Shown: positions 38,001-50,300, counted from the first letter of the stretch. The stretch is 64,000 nt of DNA from Watersipora subatra (GCF_963576615.1 NC_088711.1:25762182-25826181), one strand, 5' to 3'. The notes: generated by a model not told the origin, from the sequence alone. Numbers and translations: made by a program.

Positions 38001-40165
38001 ATGACTTGAGAGTATGATGGTTAACAAATTAGCAGTGCTTAACTTGATCGATTATTGTCATAGCTTACAAAACAACTCAAATTCTAGTTTTAATGCGTGT
38101 TTATAATACATTGTAGACACCTAGTTCTTACAAACAGTTCTTAGCCTTTTCAAGTTAACTAATATTTGAGGACTAATGATTTTGAGATATTCGGAACCTT
38201 GCAAGTGTATTGTAATGTTTTGTGTTTTTCATGATTATCTGGAGCAATCGTGGTAATGTCCAGGCATTTCAACTACAATGCTAATAGAAAAAAATTGTAA
38301 AAAAAATCTTTTGCTCTTTATGCTTTTAGATGAGGAGATACATTTTAGAGTCTTAGCTAGAGTTTGAAGAAATATCTTTAGATTTTATCAGCTATTGCCA
38401 ATCAATAAACATCCATTGAAAGGTATTTAGCACTCGAACTATAATGCTAAAGCGCAATGGGATACTCCTTCTGAAATTGGCGTCATTCAACCAACTTTGT
38501 GATGAAACGAAACTATCACTCTAGCTAAAATATCATTCTGGTTAGCGTATGCTATTTCAACGGTTTAAAGACTGAGGGTAAGTTAAACTGCTATAACTTG
38601 AAGTGGAATGACTTAGACACCAATGGCTGTTAGAACGAATAAAAAAAAAAGAAAAATACATAACATATGGAGTGAAAAACAATGCTTTTGCTAATAGAAG
38701 TCCACATGACTAAAAGGAATTTGACTTAACACCATTTATTCTAGTTCTGTGGTTCCATCAATTTAAATTCAGTATAAAAACAAAATAGATATAGTATTCT
38801 ATCCTTTCTTTAACACTAGTCGATGCTGATGTCTTGTAATTATCTTACAAGAGTATTTGATGATCCCAAATGATAATGGAAAACTTATACTTTTAACTAC
38901 AACCCTGTTGCATGCATCTAAACAAGAATATTGGTCTTTTTCTACCATGTCTATGACACATGTTATCAACTTCGAGTTCCCTTATGCACCTTCTACCATG
39001 TCTAGGACACACATTATCAACTTCGAGTTCCCTTATGCACCTTCTACCATGTCTATGACACATGCTATTAACTTCAAGTTCCCTTATGCATCTTGCCAGG
39101 CGATTGAAAATTTAGCAAGATTAAAGAAAATGCTGCAAAACATATTTTCCTATGTCAGATTAACAGCATCGGCCATGAATACTCCCATTTTATCAGCTAT
39201 AAAAGCTATTTTCATTGTTTGATAAACATGTGACACTAGAAATATGAAATGTAATTTATGATATCATTACTGAGTTCAACTGAGCTGGATACTGATGACT
39301 GTACACCGACTCTATCCAGGGAAATGCTGTTATTTAAAAAATTAAATAAATAGACTCTCTAACAATATGCTGACCTTAAATTTTATCTCCGAACTATATA
39401 AACAGAAATATGAACTAAGGAAAAGTGTAAAGGAAAATAACTGTTGCAAAGAAATGCATTAGTTCACAGACTCCCTATAATATTGCGCATCGAAGACTTT
39501 AACAATGTCTACACCGTGAACATATCCAACATAGATTGCACTATCCACAGCACAAGAATAAATGCTGAAATGGTAAGCCAGTAAGCACTCATTTCCGTGA
39601 TATTGATGATCACTTTGGTCCAATTAGGGTCACCATCTGATCCAATTCGACAATTGCTCTTGAGGATATTTCTCATGCCAGTCGACACTCATTCCAACAT
39701 ATAAACGAAAGCCAACTGTTTCTCAGACCAGTTTGCATTTAACATCCTGGATTTTATCTCAAATGTTAAACGTTATCTCCTAGTAATGACAATAACAAAT
39801 CAACTGTGTCTATTCACACAGTTGCCGCATTGAATTTACGATAAACTACCAGCCAGTCGTCATCATCAAAGCGATTACATAAAAAGTTTACAAGCCAAGC
39901 CAATACTACGCCGACTATTGATTTTAGCTTCTTTGGATCGCGGATGCGGTTGAGAAATCGCCAAGACTCAAACCTGACACTATCTAGCTACAACCCATCG
40001 TCTTTGAAATCACCAGCCATAATGTGGCAATAAATCAAAACATAGCCTGAGCCAACATCTACTCACCATCATTTCAGTGATGACAGAGTCTCTGCTGTGC
40101 ACCTCATGCTCCAGGTGCCCTATCAGCTCGACCAGGTCGGACTTGCTTAGCTCAGCTAACTTAGC
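27712..40165 (-). CDS. CTTNBP2NL: CTTNBP2 / CTTNBP2NL orthologue (5' end missing)
   Basis: CTTNBP2 and CTTNBP2NL bind cortactin and the striatin-PP2A (STRIPAK) complex on actin and dendritic structures. Six exons join in phase 0: 40165-40067, 32961-32839, 31440-31324, 31024-30917, 30191-30090 and 29028-27712, about 621 residues. The first reads LAELSKSDLVELIGHLEHEV like the N-terminal CortBP2 domain. The second has the family signature SKYGRFGVSDPFTALQRD. The fourth has ARDTAQGDDVTVALEKEREK and the last MEKQLMDFDIEREQYKTKLR. A long coiled coil is followed by a Ser/Thr/Pro-rich region and a proline patch KPKPPPPVRN near the end. The length is close to vertebrate CTTNBP2NL; the ankyrin repeats of long CTTNBP2 are absent. 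A start codon must lie upstream of 40165 and was not found. The 7.1-kb intron holds a 4-kb fold-back element. Confidence 0.9.
29551..29806. repeat. 37-bp tandem repeat, seven copies
   Basis: The unit is GGATCATACTAGTCGATCAT followed by ATAGGCCTACTATCACA; later copies are almost identical. Each unit contains ACTAGT and near-palindromic GATCATAC/GATCATA. It is intronic in the CTTNBP2-like gene. Confidence 0.92.
30090..30191 (-). CDS. CTTNBP2NL: CTTNBP2-like exon, coiled coil 3
   Basis: It encodes 34 residues (KKCEKELRRTKSQLEQES...KHKQ). Acceptor TTTCTAG, donor GTATAG. The acceptor region is tandemly duplicated (68-bp period) into the upstream intron. Confidence 0.85.
30175..30310 (-). repeat. 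68-bp tandem duplication across a CTTNBP2-like acceptor
   Basis: TTCTTTGTATACGCAAGCTA recurs at 30175 and 30243, with the following bases nearly the same through GCAAGTT. It copies the exon start and splice acceptor. Confidence 0.88.
30917..31024 (-). CDS. CTTNBP2NL: CTTNBP2-like exon, coiled coil 2
   Basis: It encodes 36 residues: LEEARKKHARDTAQGDDVTV and an acidic-basic helix. GDDVT is conserved in vertebrate CTTNBP2NL. GATAG acceptor, GTGAGT donor. Confidence 0.9.
31324..31440 (-). CDS. CTTNBP2NL: CTTNBP2-like exon, coiled coil 1
   Basis: It encodes 39 residues of heptad-like helix (VKSLFDNQLQQLENLIETQR), acceptor CCTCAG, donor GTAACT, phase 0 at both ends. Confidence 0.88.
32380..32560 (+). 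mobile_element. Decayed tRNA-derived SINE
   Basis: The head resembles a tRNA: TGTGGCTTAGTAGATAAAAT fits a Pol III A box and GAGTTGAAATCC a B box (consensus GRTTCGANTCC with changes), spaced as in tRNA genes. A tail with ACAGACAAACAAACACTAAG and a TATA repeat follows. No stable cloverleaf with matching acceptor arm is visible, so it is not a functional tRNA gene. It is intronic in the CTTNBP2-like gene. Confidence 0.65.
32560..32818. repeat. Diverged tandem repeat (CTATAGATAT...GCATTG)
   Basis: About five imperfect units share TCTATAGATATGGCATTGTC and a CCTACCA(C/T)A(C/T)G-like segment. A related piece lies at about 31905-31985. It is intronic, immediately downstream of the second coding exon of the CTTNBP2-like gene. 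Confidence 0.65.
32839..32961 (-). CDS. CTTNBP2NL: CTTNBP2-like exon, YGKYN-S-DP signature
   Basis: It encodes 41 residues, TTTCAG acceptor and GTTTGT donor, phase 0. It carries YGRFGVSDPFTALQRDSD, the most diagnostic segment of the family. Confidence 0.92.
33279..34155. mobile_element. MITE with CAGTG(C/G)ACCC ends
   Basis: The left end is CAGTGCACCCCAAGTTACGA and the right end, reverse-complemented, CAGTGGACCCGCCATACGAA. The right flank is TA; the left is CA, probably a mutated TA. It is about 877 bp and holds the 32-bp repeat array at 33690-33886. The interior ATACGA motifs recur near both ends. Confidence 0.6.
33690..33886. repeat. 32-bp tandem repeat, six copies
   Basis: The unit is GTCTGGAAGGTAAGTACTCC followed by CCATGGTACATA. 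Five units carry AAGGTAAGT on the plus strand. Overlapping open frames on the minus strand in all three phases come from the repeat and are not genes. Confidence 0.93.
34156..38190. mobile_element. About 4-kb imperfect fold-back element
   Basis: The outer sequence TCTCAAAATAATTAGTCCTC at 34158 is mirrored by the reverse complement of 38169-38188. Complementary blocks continue inward: 34200-34550 against 37800-38160, and 36290-36680 against 36710-37090. They meet at a centre near 36694, where AATGAGCTCAAAAAA faces TTTTTTGAGCTCATT. The left arm is longer because it contains the expanded 19-bp minisatellite and other insertions. No transposase is recognisable. It fills much of the largest CTTNBP2-like intron. 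The class is unknown. Confidence 0.75.
34990..35890. repeat. 19-bp minisatellite, about 45 copies
   Basis: The unit is CTCTCTATAGACACATGCA with variants (CCCTC, GAACTC, CATACA). The opposite arm of the surrounding fold-back has only a trace (TTATAGAGAGTA near 37568), so the array expanded in one arm after the inverted repeat formed. Confidence 0.93.
38939..39098 (+). repeat. 51-bp tandem repeat, three copies
   Basis: The unit is TTCTACCATGTCTATGACAC followed by ATGTTATCAACTTCGAGTTC and CCTTATGCACC. The period is divisible by three, which keeps an open frame; no other coding evidence exists. Intronic. Confidence 0.85.
40067..40165 (-). CDS. CTTNBP2NL: CTTNBP2-like exon, CortBP2 domain start
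   Basis: It encodes 33 residues between a CCTCAG acceptor and a GTGAGT donor, phase 0. LSKSDLVELIGHLEHEV aligns with the N-terminal helix of the family (LSK-ELL...EGELEARD-type). An upstream exon with the ATG is required. Confidence 0.88.
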
Positions 40166-43100
40166 CTGAGGAATGTAACGTTACATTGTATAATATCAGG
40201 CACTAGCCATAATGGTTTTGGTTTACCAAATTCAGCTAACTAATTTTAACTTTCTCCTACCTCACCAGACCACATACAACTACCATTCATATACAAAATG
40301 CTCACAGTTACAACAACTAGCAGGAAGATCATACATAACCTGGGCCATATTAAATTATAGGTTAGCTAGATGAATGACAAGGATGTAGTCTCATTACAAA
40401 AGTTATGCATTGCAGAATAATACACCGGAACTAGTTCTCTATTACAATGGTGTAGCATCATTCCATGGGCTTTCAACAGTGATTAAAAACAAAAATGTCG
40501 TCTACAAAACTGCCTTATGAACCAAAGAAACAAGCGCACACCAATTCTTGTAATCACATGAAGTGGCCACTGAAGGTGTATCTTTTCTCAAAATGTTCAA
40601 GAATGTTCCATAAAAATATTTCTCAAATTGAAGATACCCGTCAACCAGGATCAGTATATAACAGCAATGTTATATCCATAAAATATTCAAAAACGTTGGA
40701 TAACATTTTTAGTGTACCAGAATGGAATGCAACTAAATTTTATTTGGTAATTATGCCTTGATTAACAATGCTAACTGTCAGAAAATTGGGTCAAGTTTCA
40801 CTGCATACACTGAGTTGCTATCATGCATTAAAGAAACGTCATTCGATTATTGAAGCCACAATATACCGTGAAAACCTCATTTGAATGCCATGGCGCTCTA
40901 TTTTCTAACCCTTCTCCTATGGTGGCGCTTAATTAAAAGTGACATTCAAATTAAGGTGGGGTTCCAATAGAGATTCTATGGTAATACAAATATTTCTATC
41001 CTAGAAAAAGAATTAATCCTTATGTTATTCTTATGCTATTCTTCAAAGATTTGAACCTTACAAGCAATCGCTGGTTTAGATTACAGAACAAGTATTGTAA
41101 ATTTTCGAGCGTATATGGATTTAAATTTACTACTATTTTGTAAATGCCATCATAATACACTCAGATTTGATTTTAACTCTGAAAATGCAAAAAGCTGATC
41201 ATTAATGATTGGTTAACTAATGAAGAAATTAATTCCTGCTGCTGTAATTTCGCAACAATTAATGAATGGAAATGACCATCAACAGTGTAGCGCTAGCTCA
41301 ACAGTTGCCGAGCCTAAACAACCTAAAAAACTGATATCTTCTAAATTAAATACATTAGCTTTTTATCGCATAAAAACAACCAGCAACTCATTTCAAGGAA
41401 TAACGACTCTTATGAAGAATATCTTCAAACAATGGAAACGTCAGTGTTTGTGCTATAAATGAAGTTGATGGGAGATGAACTGCAAAACGGATAGGACTGA
41501 TGGAATTCGAAAAAGAGCATGAAGGCCACATGTCCTACTGGTTTGTTATTCTATGGAGAGCATATGCATTCTATTACATAATATCTTAATTGAAGAATCT
41601 ATGGAATGCTAATGGGCTAACAAAGAGATATGGGACCAGGCTGCACGGCACAGCACTTATCCAGACCTATGAGTACAACAGAGTCGCATGCAAACCTTCT
41701 GAAATAACATGAATAAAAACAGCCTAATGCCAAACATAGCCTAATAGGGATTTGACATTATCGTTATCATCATTATTTGATGCAGAGATTCAGTTGCCAT
41801 GGTTACCATCTAACACCTTCGTGTGAAGAACTTGTAGCCAAATGCCTACGCATCCATCTTATACAGTTGTTAGCAAAAGGATGCAGAATACAGTATATTG
41901 ATGTTATTACCAAACCTTAGCATTGGTCGACTGCTCATCCATAAGACAGCCAGTTTGATCGTATCCAGTTTCCATTATACTGGAACTCTACCGTAAGCTT
42001 GAATAACAAGAGCAAGCTCTTAGCAGCATCTCCTACTAATGGTAAAACAGGAACTTTGACAGCTCTCAGATGGTAATCTCAGGTACTTATAAGGCTCATA
42101 CTAGCTGACAAATTTAAAACCTAGAAGCATTTTAATAAATATAACCAAGGTAAATATTTGGAATAAATAGATATACACTGCCAAGTTTAATTAGAATTAA
42201 ACAACACAAAGTCGTATGACTCAATATACCAAATAATTGCATTATAACTGCCAATTCACCATAGCGATCCCACAACAAACCAGAGCATATTCAAATGGCT
42301 CGTGGATGAAAGTCTAGAATCCTCACTATTTTAAAATGTCTAAAACCTGAAATTAGCATAATATGGTACAGTAGCATAGTCCTATGATGCAGTAGCAGTG
42401 TAAAAATGAGCAGTCTAAACTATATACAATTTAACTGATATGAAATAAAAAAATGTTAGTTGTTGAGAACATGTCGATTTTTATACATAGATCGCTGCCT
42501 AAGCTGAACAACTCATGAAGAATAATGGTATCACCAACAGATATTTGAACTGTATTATTAATATGATACAATAGAAGTGTACATCACCAATTAATTATTA
42601 TCACCATAAAAACACCATGATGAAGCATAACATAAGTTCAAAAACTCAATCGCTGAGAAAGCAGAAGGTTTGAAACACTTATTGTACAACTTATAAAATC
42701 AAATATTAAAAAGCTCTGCAAAATAAAAACCGTGTCACCACACCAAATGAATGCAATAACAAAATATATCTTTTATTTTAATAATAAGCTACTAAAAGCA
42801 TATTAATTCGAACAATATTACTATTTAACATTTTGAATCAATTTTACAACTTGATTGATGATACAAACTCTAAAGAACCATGAATAATCTTCCAGCCAAG
42901 AGGATAGCTAGGCGATTAATAAACAATTAACAAAGATAGTTTGTTACACTTGTAAATTCATGAGAGGTCAAATAAACTTGTGAAGCATTTTGAACAACTT
43001 CAACTAAATATACACGTATATGCTTATCACATAAATTTGGATCAACAGCTTTCACAAATTCTTTTAATAAATTATTGTCAATGATAAATGTTGCTTACTG

Positions 43101-44155
43101 TTCTAGCTTCACAACAATTTATTAGTTAACGGTTGAGCTTTCGGCCACTACGACAAACGAGGTTCATTCGCTTTGCGAGACTAAATACGTATAGGTACCA
43201 GCGACACAGACTTTTTGGTAATACAATAATGAAACTTAAAAAATAACCACAGCTGCCATCAACGTTGCAAAAACACACCGTGTTTGCATGACAGTATTAA
43301 AGCAAACTCTTCAGCTACAGCGTCCACTGCACAAACTCACTACAGATAAGTAGCAGATAGATACATGTCACTGCAAGCAGCAGTAATAATCATAAACTAG
43401 ATGCACAAACAACGCACTATCACAACTTTTCTCCTAAAACCGCTTCACTAAGCATAGACTAGCACAAAGTGAAACCAAGAAAAGAGCTGAACTAAGCAGG
43501 AGCTATGATTTTTTATTTAGTGATTTCACTCTAGCCCAGCGTATGACCAAATTCACTTAGTACAACAGAAAATTACTATTTCTAAGCAATGTACTTACGA
43601 GTTAACAAATTTGAAGTTGAAACTTGAAAAACCACGAAGGATTACCATAACTTGTGTCTTAGATTTGAAGGTTAAGTCACACTAGTTTGCCAATTTTCCC
43701 TAACAAGATCTATGCTGGGTGACGATAATACTATCGAATTTTAATCCACGGATGTGATTATTATTTAACGAGTCAAGAGTAGACTAAGTCACGTGACACA
43801 TATTTTACCGTTTCCAGCAGATTCATTTGTGATTTTTTTCTTCTGCGGCGATGTTGCCGTTAATAGAAGATTTTACGCGCGGCTAGAATAAGTGAGTGTT
43901 CATATAATTTGTTCTACTCGAAAGTACTTTTTTAATTTGGTATTGGGTTACAAAAATTGCAATTGAATTGTGATATTAGTTTTTTGAATATGTTAAACAA
44001 CATTAACAAGTAAAATCATACATTTAAAAACAAATTTCGTAGTTACGGACGATAGCAAAGCATAATTCAAAGGCCGTAAAATATCTAACGATGCAATTAA
44101 AATCTTTTACGCAGCTCTTTTGTGTTTTTGACGTCTCTAAAAAGATACACGTTGG
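40166..44155. other. Region upstream of CTTNBP2-like exon; promoter expected, none located
   Basis: The start-codon exon and promoter of the CTTNBP2-like gene should lie here. One possible minus-strand donor GTAAGT exists at 43598-43593, but the frame before it does not join the CortBP2 exon in phase, so it could only be a UTR exon. A fragment of a TA-type MITE lies at 40866-40960. Nothing else is recognised. Confidence 0.4.
40866..40960 (+). mobile_element. Fragment of the CCGTAAAACCTC MITE family
   Basis: CCGTGAAAACCTCATTTGAA and the following CGCTCTATTTTCTAACCCTT match the right end (reverse-complemented) of the element at 52705-54320, CCGTAAAACCTCAAATTGAA onwards. It is preceded by TA. 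The opposite terminus was not found. Confidence 0.6.
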
Positions 44156-45530
44156 TTGGTATCAAATGTCAGATTTGTGGAATGTCGAATAAATGTCCTA
44201 AATCACTATACATTTTTGGCAAGGGCAATAGCAAAACTACCTTCGATTTCGAAACTGGGTAGAGTCCAACCTATACACAAAAAGGGAAACAAACAAATAC
44301 CAAACAATTTTAGACCTATTTCCCTCACTAGCACAGTGTGCAAGCATTTAGAACACATAGTTTCCTCATATTTGCATAAGACTTTTAAGGAGGGTAACAT
44401 TTTTGTAGACAGTCAACATGGTTTTCGACCTCATAGGTCTTGCGAGACTCAATTATCTCATACTGTTGGACATCTTTCACACCTATATGATCAAAAACAA
44501 ACAACTGATGTTATAATATTAGACTTTTCTAAAGCATTTGACACCGTTAATCATCGAAAACTTTGCATATTGGTATTAACAATGTCTTGCTTTCCTGGAT
44601 ATCTGACTTTCTTAGCGATCGACATCAATTTGTTGAAATCGAGGGTCAGAGGTCTAACACAAAACTAGTCAGTTCAGGTGTGCCACAGGGCTCAGTTTTG
44701 GGCTCTTTGCTTTTTCTGATATATATCAATGATTTACCATCTTGTCTTCAATCACAGTGTCGTCTTTTTGCCGATGATGCAATACTGTATAACACGAGTG
44801 ACAAATTAACGCTTTTAAAACAAGACCTTTCTGCATTAGAGGCTTGGGCTTCTAAGTGGCAAATGAAATTTAATGTTGACAAGTGCACATTCTTACAAAT
44901 TGGTAAAAACATTAATAGCCACCCTGGATATACTTTCTGTGGACAAAATCTAAATAAAGTGTCTTCTTTTCCTTATCTCGGATTACAACTACAAGCAGAT
45001 CTAAAATAGAATGAACACATAGACAAAATAACAACTAAGTCTACACAGAAGTTGGCAATGATCAGAAGGGTGCTAAAATCTGCAGATACCCCTACAAAAA
45101 AGATTGCCTATTTTTCTTTAGTAAGGCCAACACTAGAATATGCCTCACAAATCTGGAATCCCTATCAAAATAAACATGTCAAACAGCTTGAAAAGTTGCC
45201 AAATAAAGCACTACGATTTATTTTTAACATTAAGGGCCAGATAAGTTTTACAAAATTACGAGAAGATACAAGTGTTGAGTCCTTACAGGAGAGAAGAAGA
45301 GAGGGTAGGCATAAACTGTTTGTAAGATGTGCTGCCGAGGGCATAGAACCACCATTCAAATGCGAAAACATAGGATACAATACCCGCCAAAAATCAAACA
45401 CCTATACTCCATATATAAGAACTAATGTATTCTATCAGTCTTTTTGGCCCCGTACACTAAGAGAGTTATGATCCTGATAAGATTAATCCTTAGGAGAGAA
45501 AAAAATAAATGTATGTAAAAATATATGTAT
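44156..45530 (+). pseudogene. 5'-truncated non-LTR retrotransposon (jockey/CR1-like RT)
   Basis: Reverse transcriptases of this class copy element RNA at a nicked target. Motifs appear in order: PIHKKGNKQIPNNFRPISLT, DSQHGFRPHRSCETQL, IILDFSKAFDTVNHRKL, then after a frameshift or small deletion near 44560 SSGVPQGSVLGSLLFLIYIN, and the catalytic FADDAILY. KWQMKFNVDKC and FPYLGLQLQADLK follow, then an in-frame TAG (45007-45009) and SLVRPTLEYASQIWNPY, ending at TREL-type sequence and a stop near 45471. The endonuclease and ORF1 are missing, as in 5'-truncated insertions. An A-rich TATAAATAAATA tail follows. It is inactive. It lies upstream of the CTTNBP2-like gene on the other strand. Confidence 0.88.
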
Positions 45531-48500
45531 ATATAAATAAATAGAAAAACACAATATAATTTTTAAAAAAAATCTTATTTTGAAACCACTTATTAGTGTA
45601 AACACACCGTATTCCCACCCCCCTTACGCACCTGCTGTGCGGTCTAAGTGGGAAAATATAATAATAATAAAAAGGGAGCATTTGGGCATTTATTATTCGG
45701 CATACGACACCAAACTGCAAAATATTGACGTGAAAAATATTTCAAGTCATTTTCTATTGTGAACACCTTTAAAACTATAAGACACGTTAGAATTCTTAGG
45801 TGCAAGTGAAGTACCTCAGGTGGAAACGGCAGGCAACAGCAATACTACATTGTTACATCGCCCAGCCGTCTAGTAATTATGCAGTTTCTGATAGTACTCT
45901 CATGTTACGTATAGTTTTTGGGAAAACTGTGGTGAAATATACTAGAGGCTGCGTATATTAAAGTGGGTTTCTCACCGCTAGTTTTGCGTGTGACTATCGT
46001 CTTTTCAGATATGTTTTGTCTATTTCATCGTAGCTGGATGATAGAATACTGCGTCTATCCTCATCTTGGGGGATTTTAATGAGTAAAGCTACTCTATGGT
46101 TTTACCTTAGTCTGGATAGCGTCGGAAGACCTAACTTTGGGCGGGCTTTGATGATACTGTCGCGGCCTTTCAGACTGCTTACGGTCCTAGCAGCTCTACT
46201 CTGTACGCCTACGATTGCGTTTATCATAGCTTTGTTGGTAGGGTTTCACATTGTATCCGCTTACTCTAAGATGGGTCTACATGAACTGATGTATGCAAGA
46301 AGCTGACTGTTTTTGGATGCAGCACCAAGCGTATAATTGATTGTCCTCATGGTTTTGCTAGCTTTCTCAGTTTTTAAGGCAATGTCTTGGTCGAACTTTA
46401 GATCTTGTTGCAGAGTGACTATTCAGACATTTGGTATTTGTTACATATGGTGTCGCATGGGACATGCGATGAGTCAAGCTTGTATTGTAACTGGGGTTTA
46501 GGGTTTGGTCTGAAAGACCTGGCATGGCGGTTTGCAGAGTTAAAAGGCATCTTCCAGATGCCTTCTAACTCTTCAATGCCTTGTGGCAACGGAACCTTGC
46601 TATTTGAATTGCATTTACTATAGTATTCTCAAAACAGTAGCACAAAACAGACATTGCCAAATCAGAAAGAGTAAACATGCACTCAAAGCTGTCAGACTAG
46701 AAGAAAAGATCGCAAGATTTAGAAAATTAAAAAAGTTAATGTAAACAACTACCAAGAAAAATGAAGAAATTATTAATTTCAAAAAGTGCTGCATTGCATG
46801 GTTGCAGTTTATTTTCTTTCTTACACATTACATTGTACAACAAAGTCATAAATACTCTAAAATGACGCATTAGTAAAGGTTACGGGTTTTTTTTGTTTTA
46901 CATACGGTATTGTTTTCTTCTATATATTGTAAAACAATTTTAGTTATGTTAGCTTGTATTTTCTTACATGTAGTAAACTGGCATGGGCTAGGCACCATCC
47001 CTAGCAAATATAAACCTAGTTTTTATTTACCGTTGTGTTCCAACTTTCACAATAAGATGCACACTAGGCTTCATCATATTAGTTCGCAAGCAGTCACCAT
47101 TTATCAGCCATCAGGTTGTTTAAAAAGGATGTTCAAATCATTTTTTTTAAATTAAAAAGAACTTTTATAGTCGTGACACCGAAAAAATAAGGATACTAAA
47201 GAGAAAGCAGGATAAATTTTACATTATTTTTCCATATTGCTGAAGCTTTCAAAAGGTTTGAAACAGTTTTGCACGGTTTCAAAATGGCAAAGTTTTTTTA
47301 TCATCAGCCAAGGGGACCAGAAACATAAAGAAAGGAGACTCAACTAACCTCAAAAATCGTGCTCGTAACGCTTTCAAATTTTTTAGAAAACTCATTTGTT
47401 TTCATTCAGTCAACCAATTAGGGTCAACTAAAATGTTGAACTGTGGATTAATTGACGAGTTCGTGTGACAGACATTGGAACAGATGAGACGAATCGAAGA
47501 GGACTAACCAACAGCTTGTAGACCAAATGGTCCTAAAGGATGAACAGTGCACTAAAAAAGCTGTAGAATAGACAACAGTTCAGAGAAATTCAAGCAACAG
47601 TTTATGGGTCAGAGAAACTGAATAAGGGAATTTTTGTCATCCGCTTTTGCAAACTATAAATTTACATTTTGTCAGATAACGTAATTTTTGAGGTACTATT
47701 GAAAAATGATTACATTGCCAAAAGGTTGTTATTTAGTGCCAAGGAATTGGTTTTCAACTTGATTGAACGAGAAATATATACTCAAGATACTTTACAGTAC
47801 TCAGAAACCAAGTGGAAACTTTCCAACTGCTAGACTTATGTTAAGAGTTAGTTAATGGGTTATAATTTGCTTGAACCAAGTTCACATGTTTACTCCTTGT
47901 GTTAAAGTATCTATCACTTCTACCAAATATAATTTTTTACTGTCAGGGTCAGCAATAGTTTATGATATATGCATTAATTTGAACTCAAACAATAATTTAT
48001 TAATTTTTTATTGCATTGTAATGGAAACATGTAAGATGTTTTGAGACCATTCGTACACAAATCGGCATTCTTATGCAAAAAGAATCTTATTTCAGATTAA
48101 TGCGAAAGTTATTTAGTCAGTAACTTTCATTTCTTTCAAAAATGTAAAGGGTAAAACTGGATCAAAGGCAAAAAAGTTATGAGAACGCATATGTCAATAT
48201 GTATTTTTGCGCCTATATGCCACAGAGAATTAGCTAAATTGATAAAAATGTAGAACAGGCAAAGATTACACGTAATATAATATTCTCAACAGGTCATTAA
48301 CATTGAATAAATACATACCTGTTTTACTAATTATGAGATCTACCCCTGAAATGACTGGCGGCTCAATTTCTGCTGTCCATTTAAATAGTAATGAGCAAAA
48401 TTTATTAAATCGGTAAACATTGAAAGCTCGACAAGAATAACGTTTCACTAATAAAAAAACAAGGCAGCGGAAAAAGCTAGGCTTTTTTTAATTAGACTCA

Positions 48501-50300
48501 TCTGCCAGCTTTACCTGTCGGCTGAAATCAATATACATTATTCAAAGGTGGGTTTACTAAATTGTTAATATTCAGATATTATTCTGTTTTTGCAGATCTT
48601 AACTTGCAGTGTATTACGCTGCATGGCTTTTTTTAAGCAGAACCTTAGCATAAACTAGTTTTTAAACATATAATATTTTTTATTTAACCCTAGTACCAAC
48701 CCTAAAAATTTCATTAACGACCATCTATTTCAGGGGTAATTTAGGCAAGTGGCTAATCGCCAATAAATCCAAAATATGTCATTTAAGCTTAGACAAAGCA
48801 TACATTTTCGAAAAGGCTAACAAAGTGAACAAGCCAACTGCATCGTAATCTGGGCTGTAAATGCTCATAGACACATTATCTGTGGGCAAACACCATGGGG
48901 AGACCAATTCATGAAATTTTCTGCAATGTTCATGCTTTTGTCTTCTCAGAATTAAACGTGACCAAGTTTGATGATTATCTGCAAAAATTTCCAAGCAATT
49001 TCTTCAGTTTTTCGTTTTATTGCAATGTTTTTCTAAATTGGTGACCATGAAAATAAAGAGTGACAACAAATGAATGATATTCCAGTGTGCGAACTACACC
49101 ATATGAACAAAAACAAAGCTTTAGAGCCCTAAAACCATTCCTAGCTAATCCCTCAAAGCATTCCTAACTAATTTAATTTATGAGTGAAGCTCCTACTGTA
49201 TAACAGCCTAGATGGCAGCCCATTTTGCATGCTGCACACCTGGTGTGTGATTGCCTACCCACTTTATCAGACCAATCAGAGCAGGCCATACAATCCTGTT
49301 CATTTTCGCTAATCTTGTCCGCTGTTACTTTTTTCTCCATTAGTGATAAGTATTGTTTTTCTTCACTATTCCCATGTTTATTCTGAGCACAATGTATTTT
49401 CTTATCTCTTCAGCAGTAGGCTTTCTACCGGTGAAACCGAGAGTCGTGTTTCAGCAGCCTTATGAGGCATTATACGCGCGGCATAATTACATGATAAAAA
49501 TTATGCATCTTTATTATACTGGAGCGCACATGCGAAATCAAGAGATGAAAGGTGGATTCAATTTTATTCATGATCGAGTCAGAGGCGAGATTCACTGAAT
49601 GACAACTCCAAAAAACTCATTCTATTCACGTCATCATCAATAAATTGACTCATCATTATGCAGCTAGATATACATAGAATTTGTAGCATTTTTATCATAG
49701 TTCGGTACCTGTTTGTTTCTCTGATCATAGTGAAAATCAAGGCAGTTGTGATAAATAACTCAAAGAACTGGAGAGGAGTAGCACAATCATAGCTTCTTAG
49801 CTCTCACACTCACCCTTTACTGCTGCATCCTCACTCCAGCCTGCGTCAGTTCACAAATTGTATGGCTGCCTGCCACGTATGGCTTGTTTCTTTCTACCGG
49901 ATCTTCAAACTCCTCCTCCAGCCCTTTGTGGAGCACCAAACTGGAAATACAGCTGGAAAAAAACCCAGGCATTGCAATATGGAATAACGCGATTGGTTGA
50001 CAAGGGATTTGTTGATGAAACAATTACAACCGCAAGAAAGCCTGTTGCCCATTGGATCTCTGTGGAAATCGGCATGGCATTTTCTTGGGTTCACCACATG
50101 ACAGCTAAAGAAAATATTGGGGTCACTTACCAACCTCTTCAATATTTGATCGTTCATCCATACTGGATACTACCACTATTCCTACTATTGCAGACAATGA
50201 CATCTATGAATATGATAATCAATGATGTAATATATCACAAACTAACACATATAAGTAGATCAATCTAACCCTCTCACAGTTATAGAGACTTATTCTGATC
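45531..50300. other. Intergenic DNA with weak exon candidates only
   Basis: I recognise no gene. Two weak candidates exist: a plus-strand stretch 49412-49597 after TTATCTCTTCAG, encoding VGFLPVKPRVVFQQPYEALY and ending in a stop with AATAAA about 40 bp later; and a minus-strand stretch 49955-49817 after GGTTTTTTTCCAG, encoding LEEEFEDPVERNKPYVAGSH and ending MQQ-stop. Neither matches a family I know. A 37-bp imperfect hairpin lies at 46536-46572. Confidence 0.35.
46536..46572. repeat. Near-perfect hairpin, 17-bp stem
   Basis: AGAGTTAAAAGGCATCT and AGATGCCTTCTAACTCT are complementary with one mismatch around a 3-base loop. No associated gene; function unknown. Confidence 0.7.

Noticed and set aside
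43593-43700. Start-codon exon for the CTTNBP2-like gene
   Set aside because: The ATG frame before the GTAAGT at 43598-43593 ends in phase 2 and would give a stop when joined to the exon at 40165.
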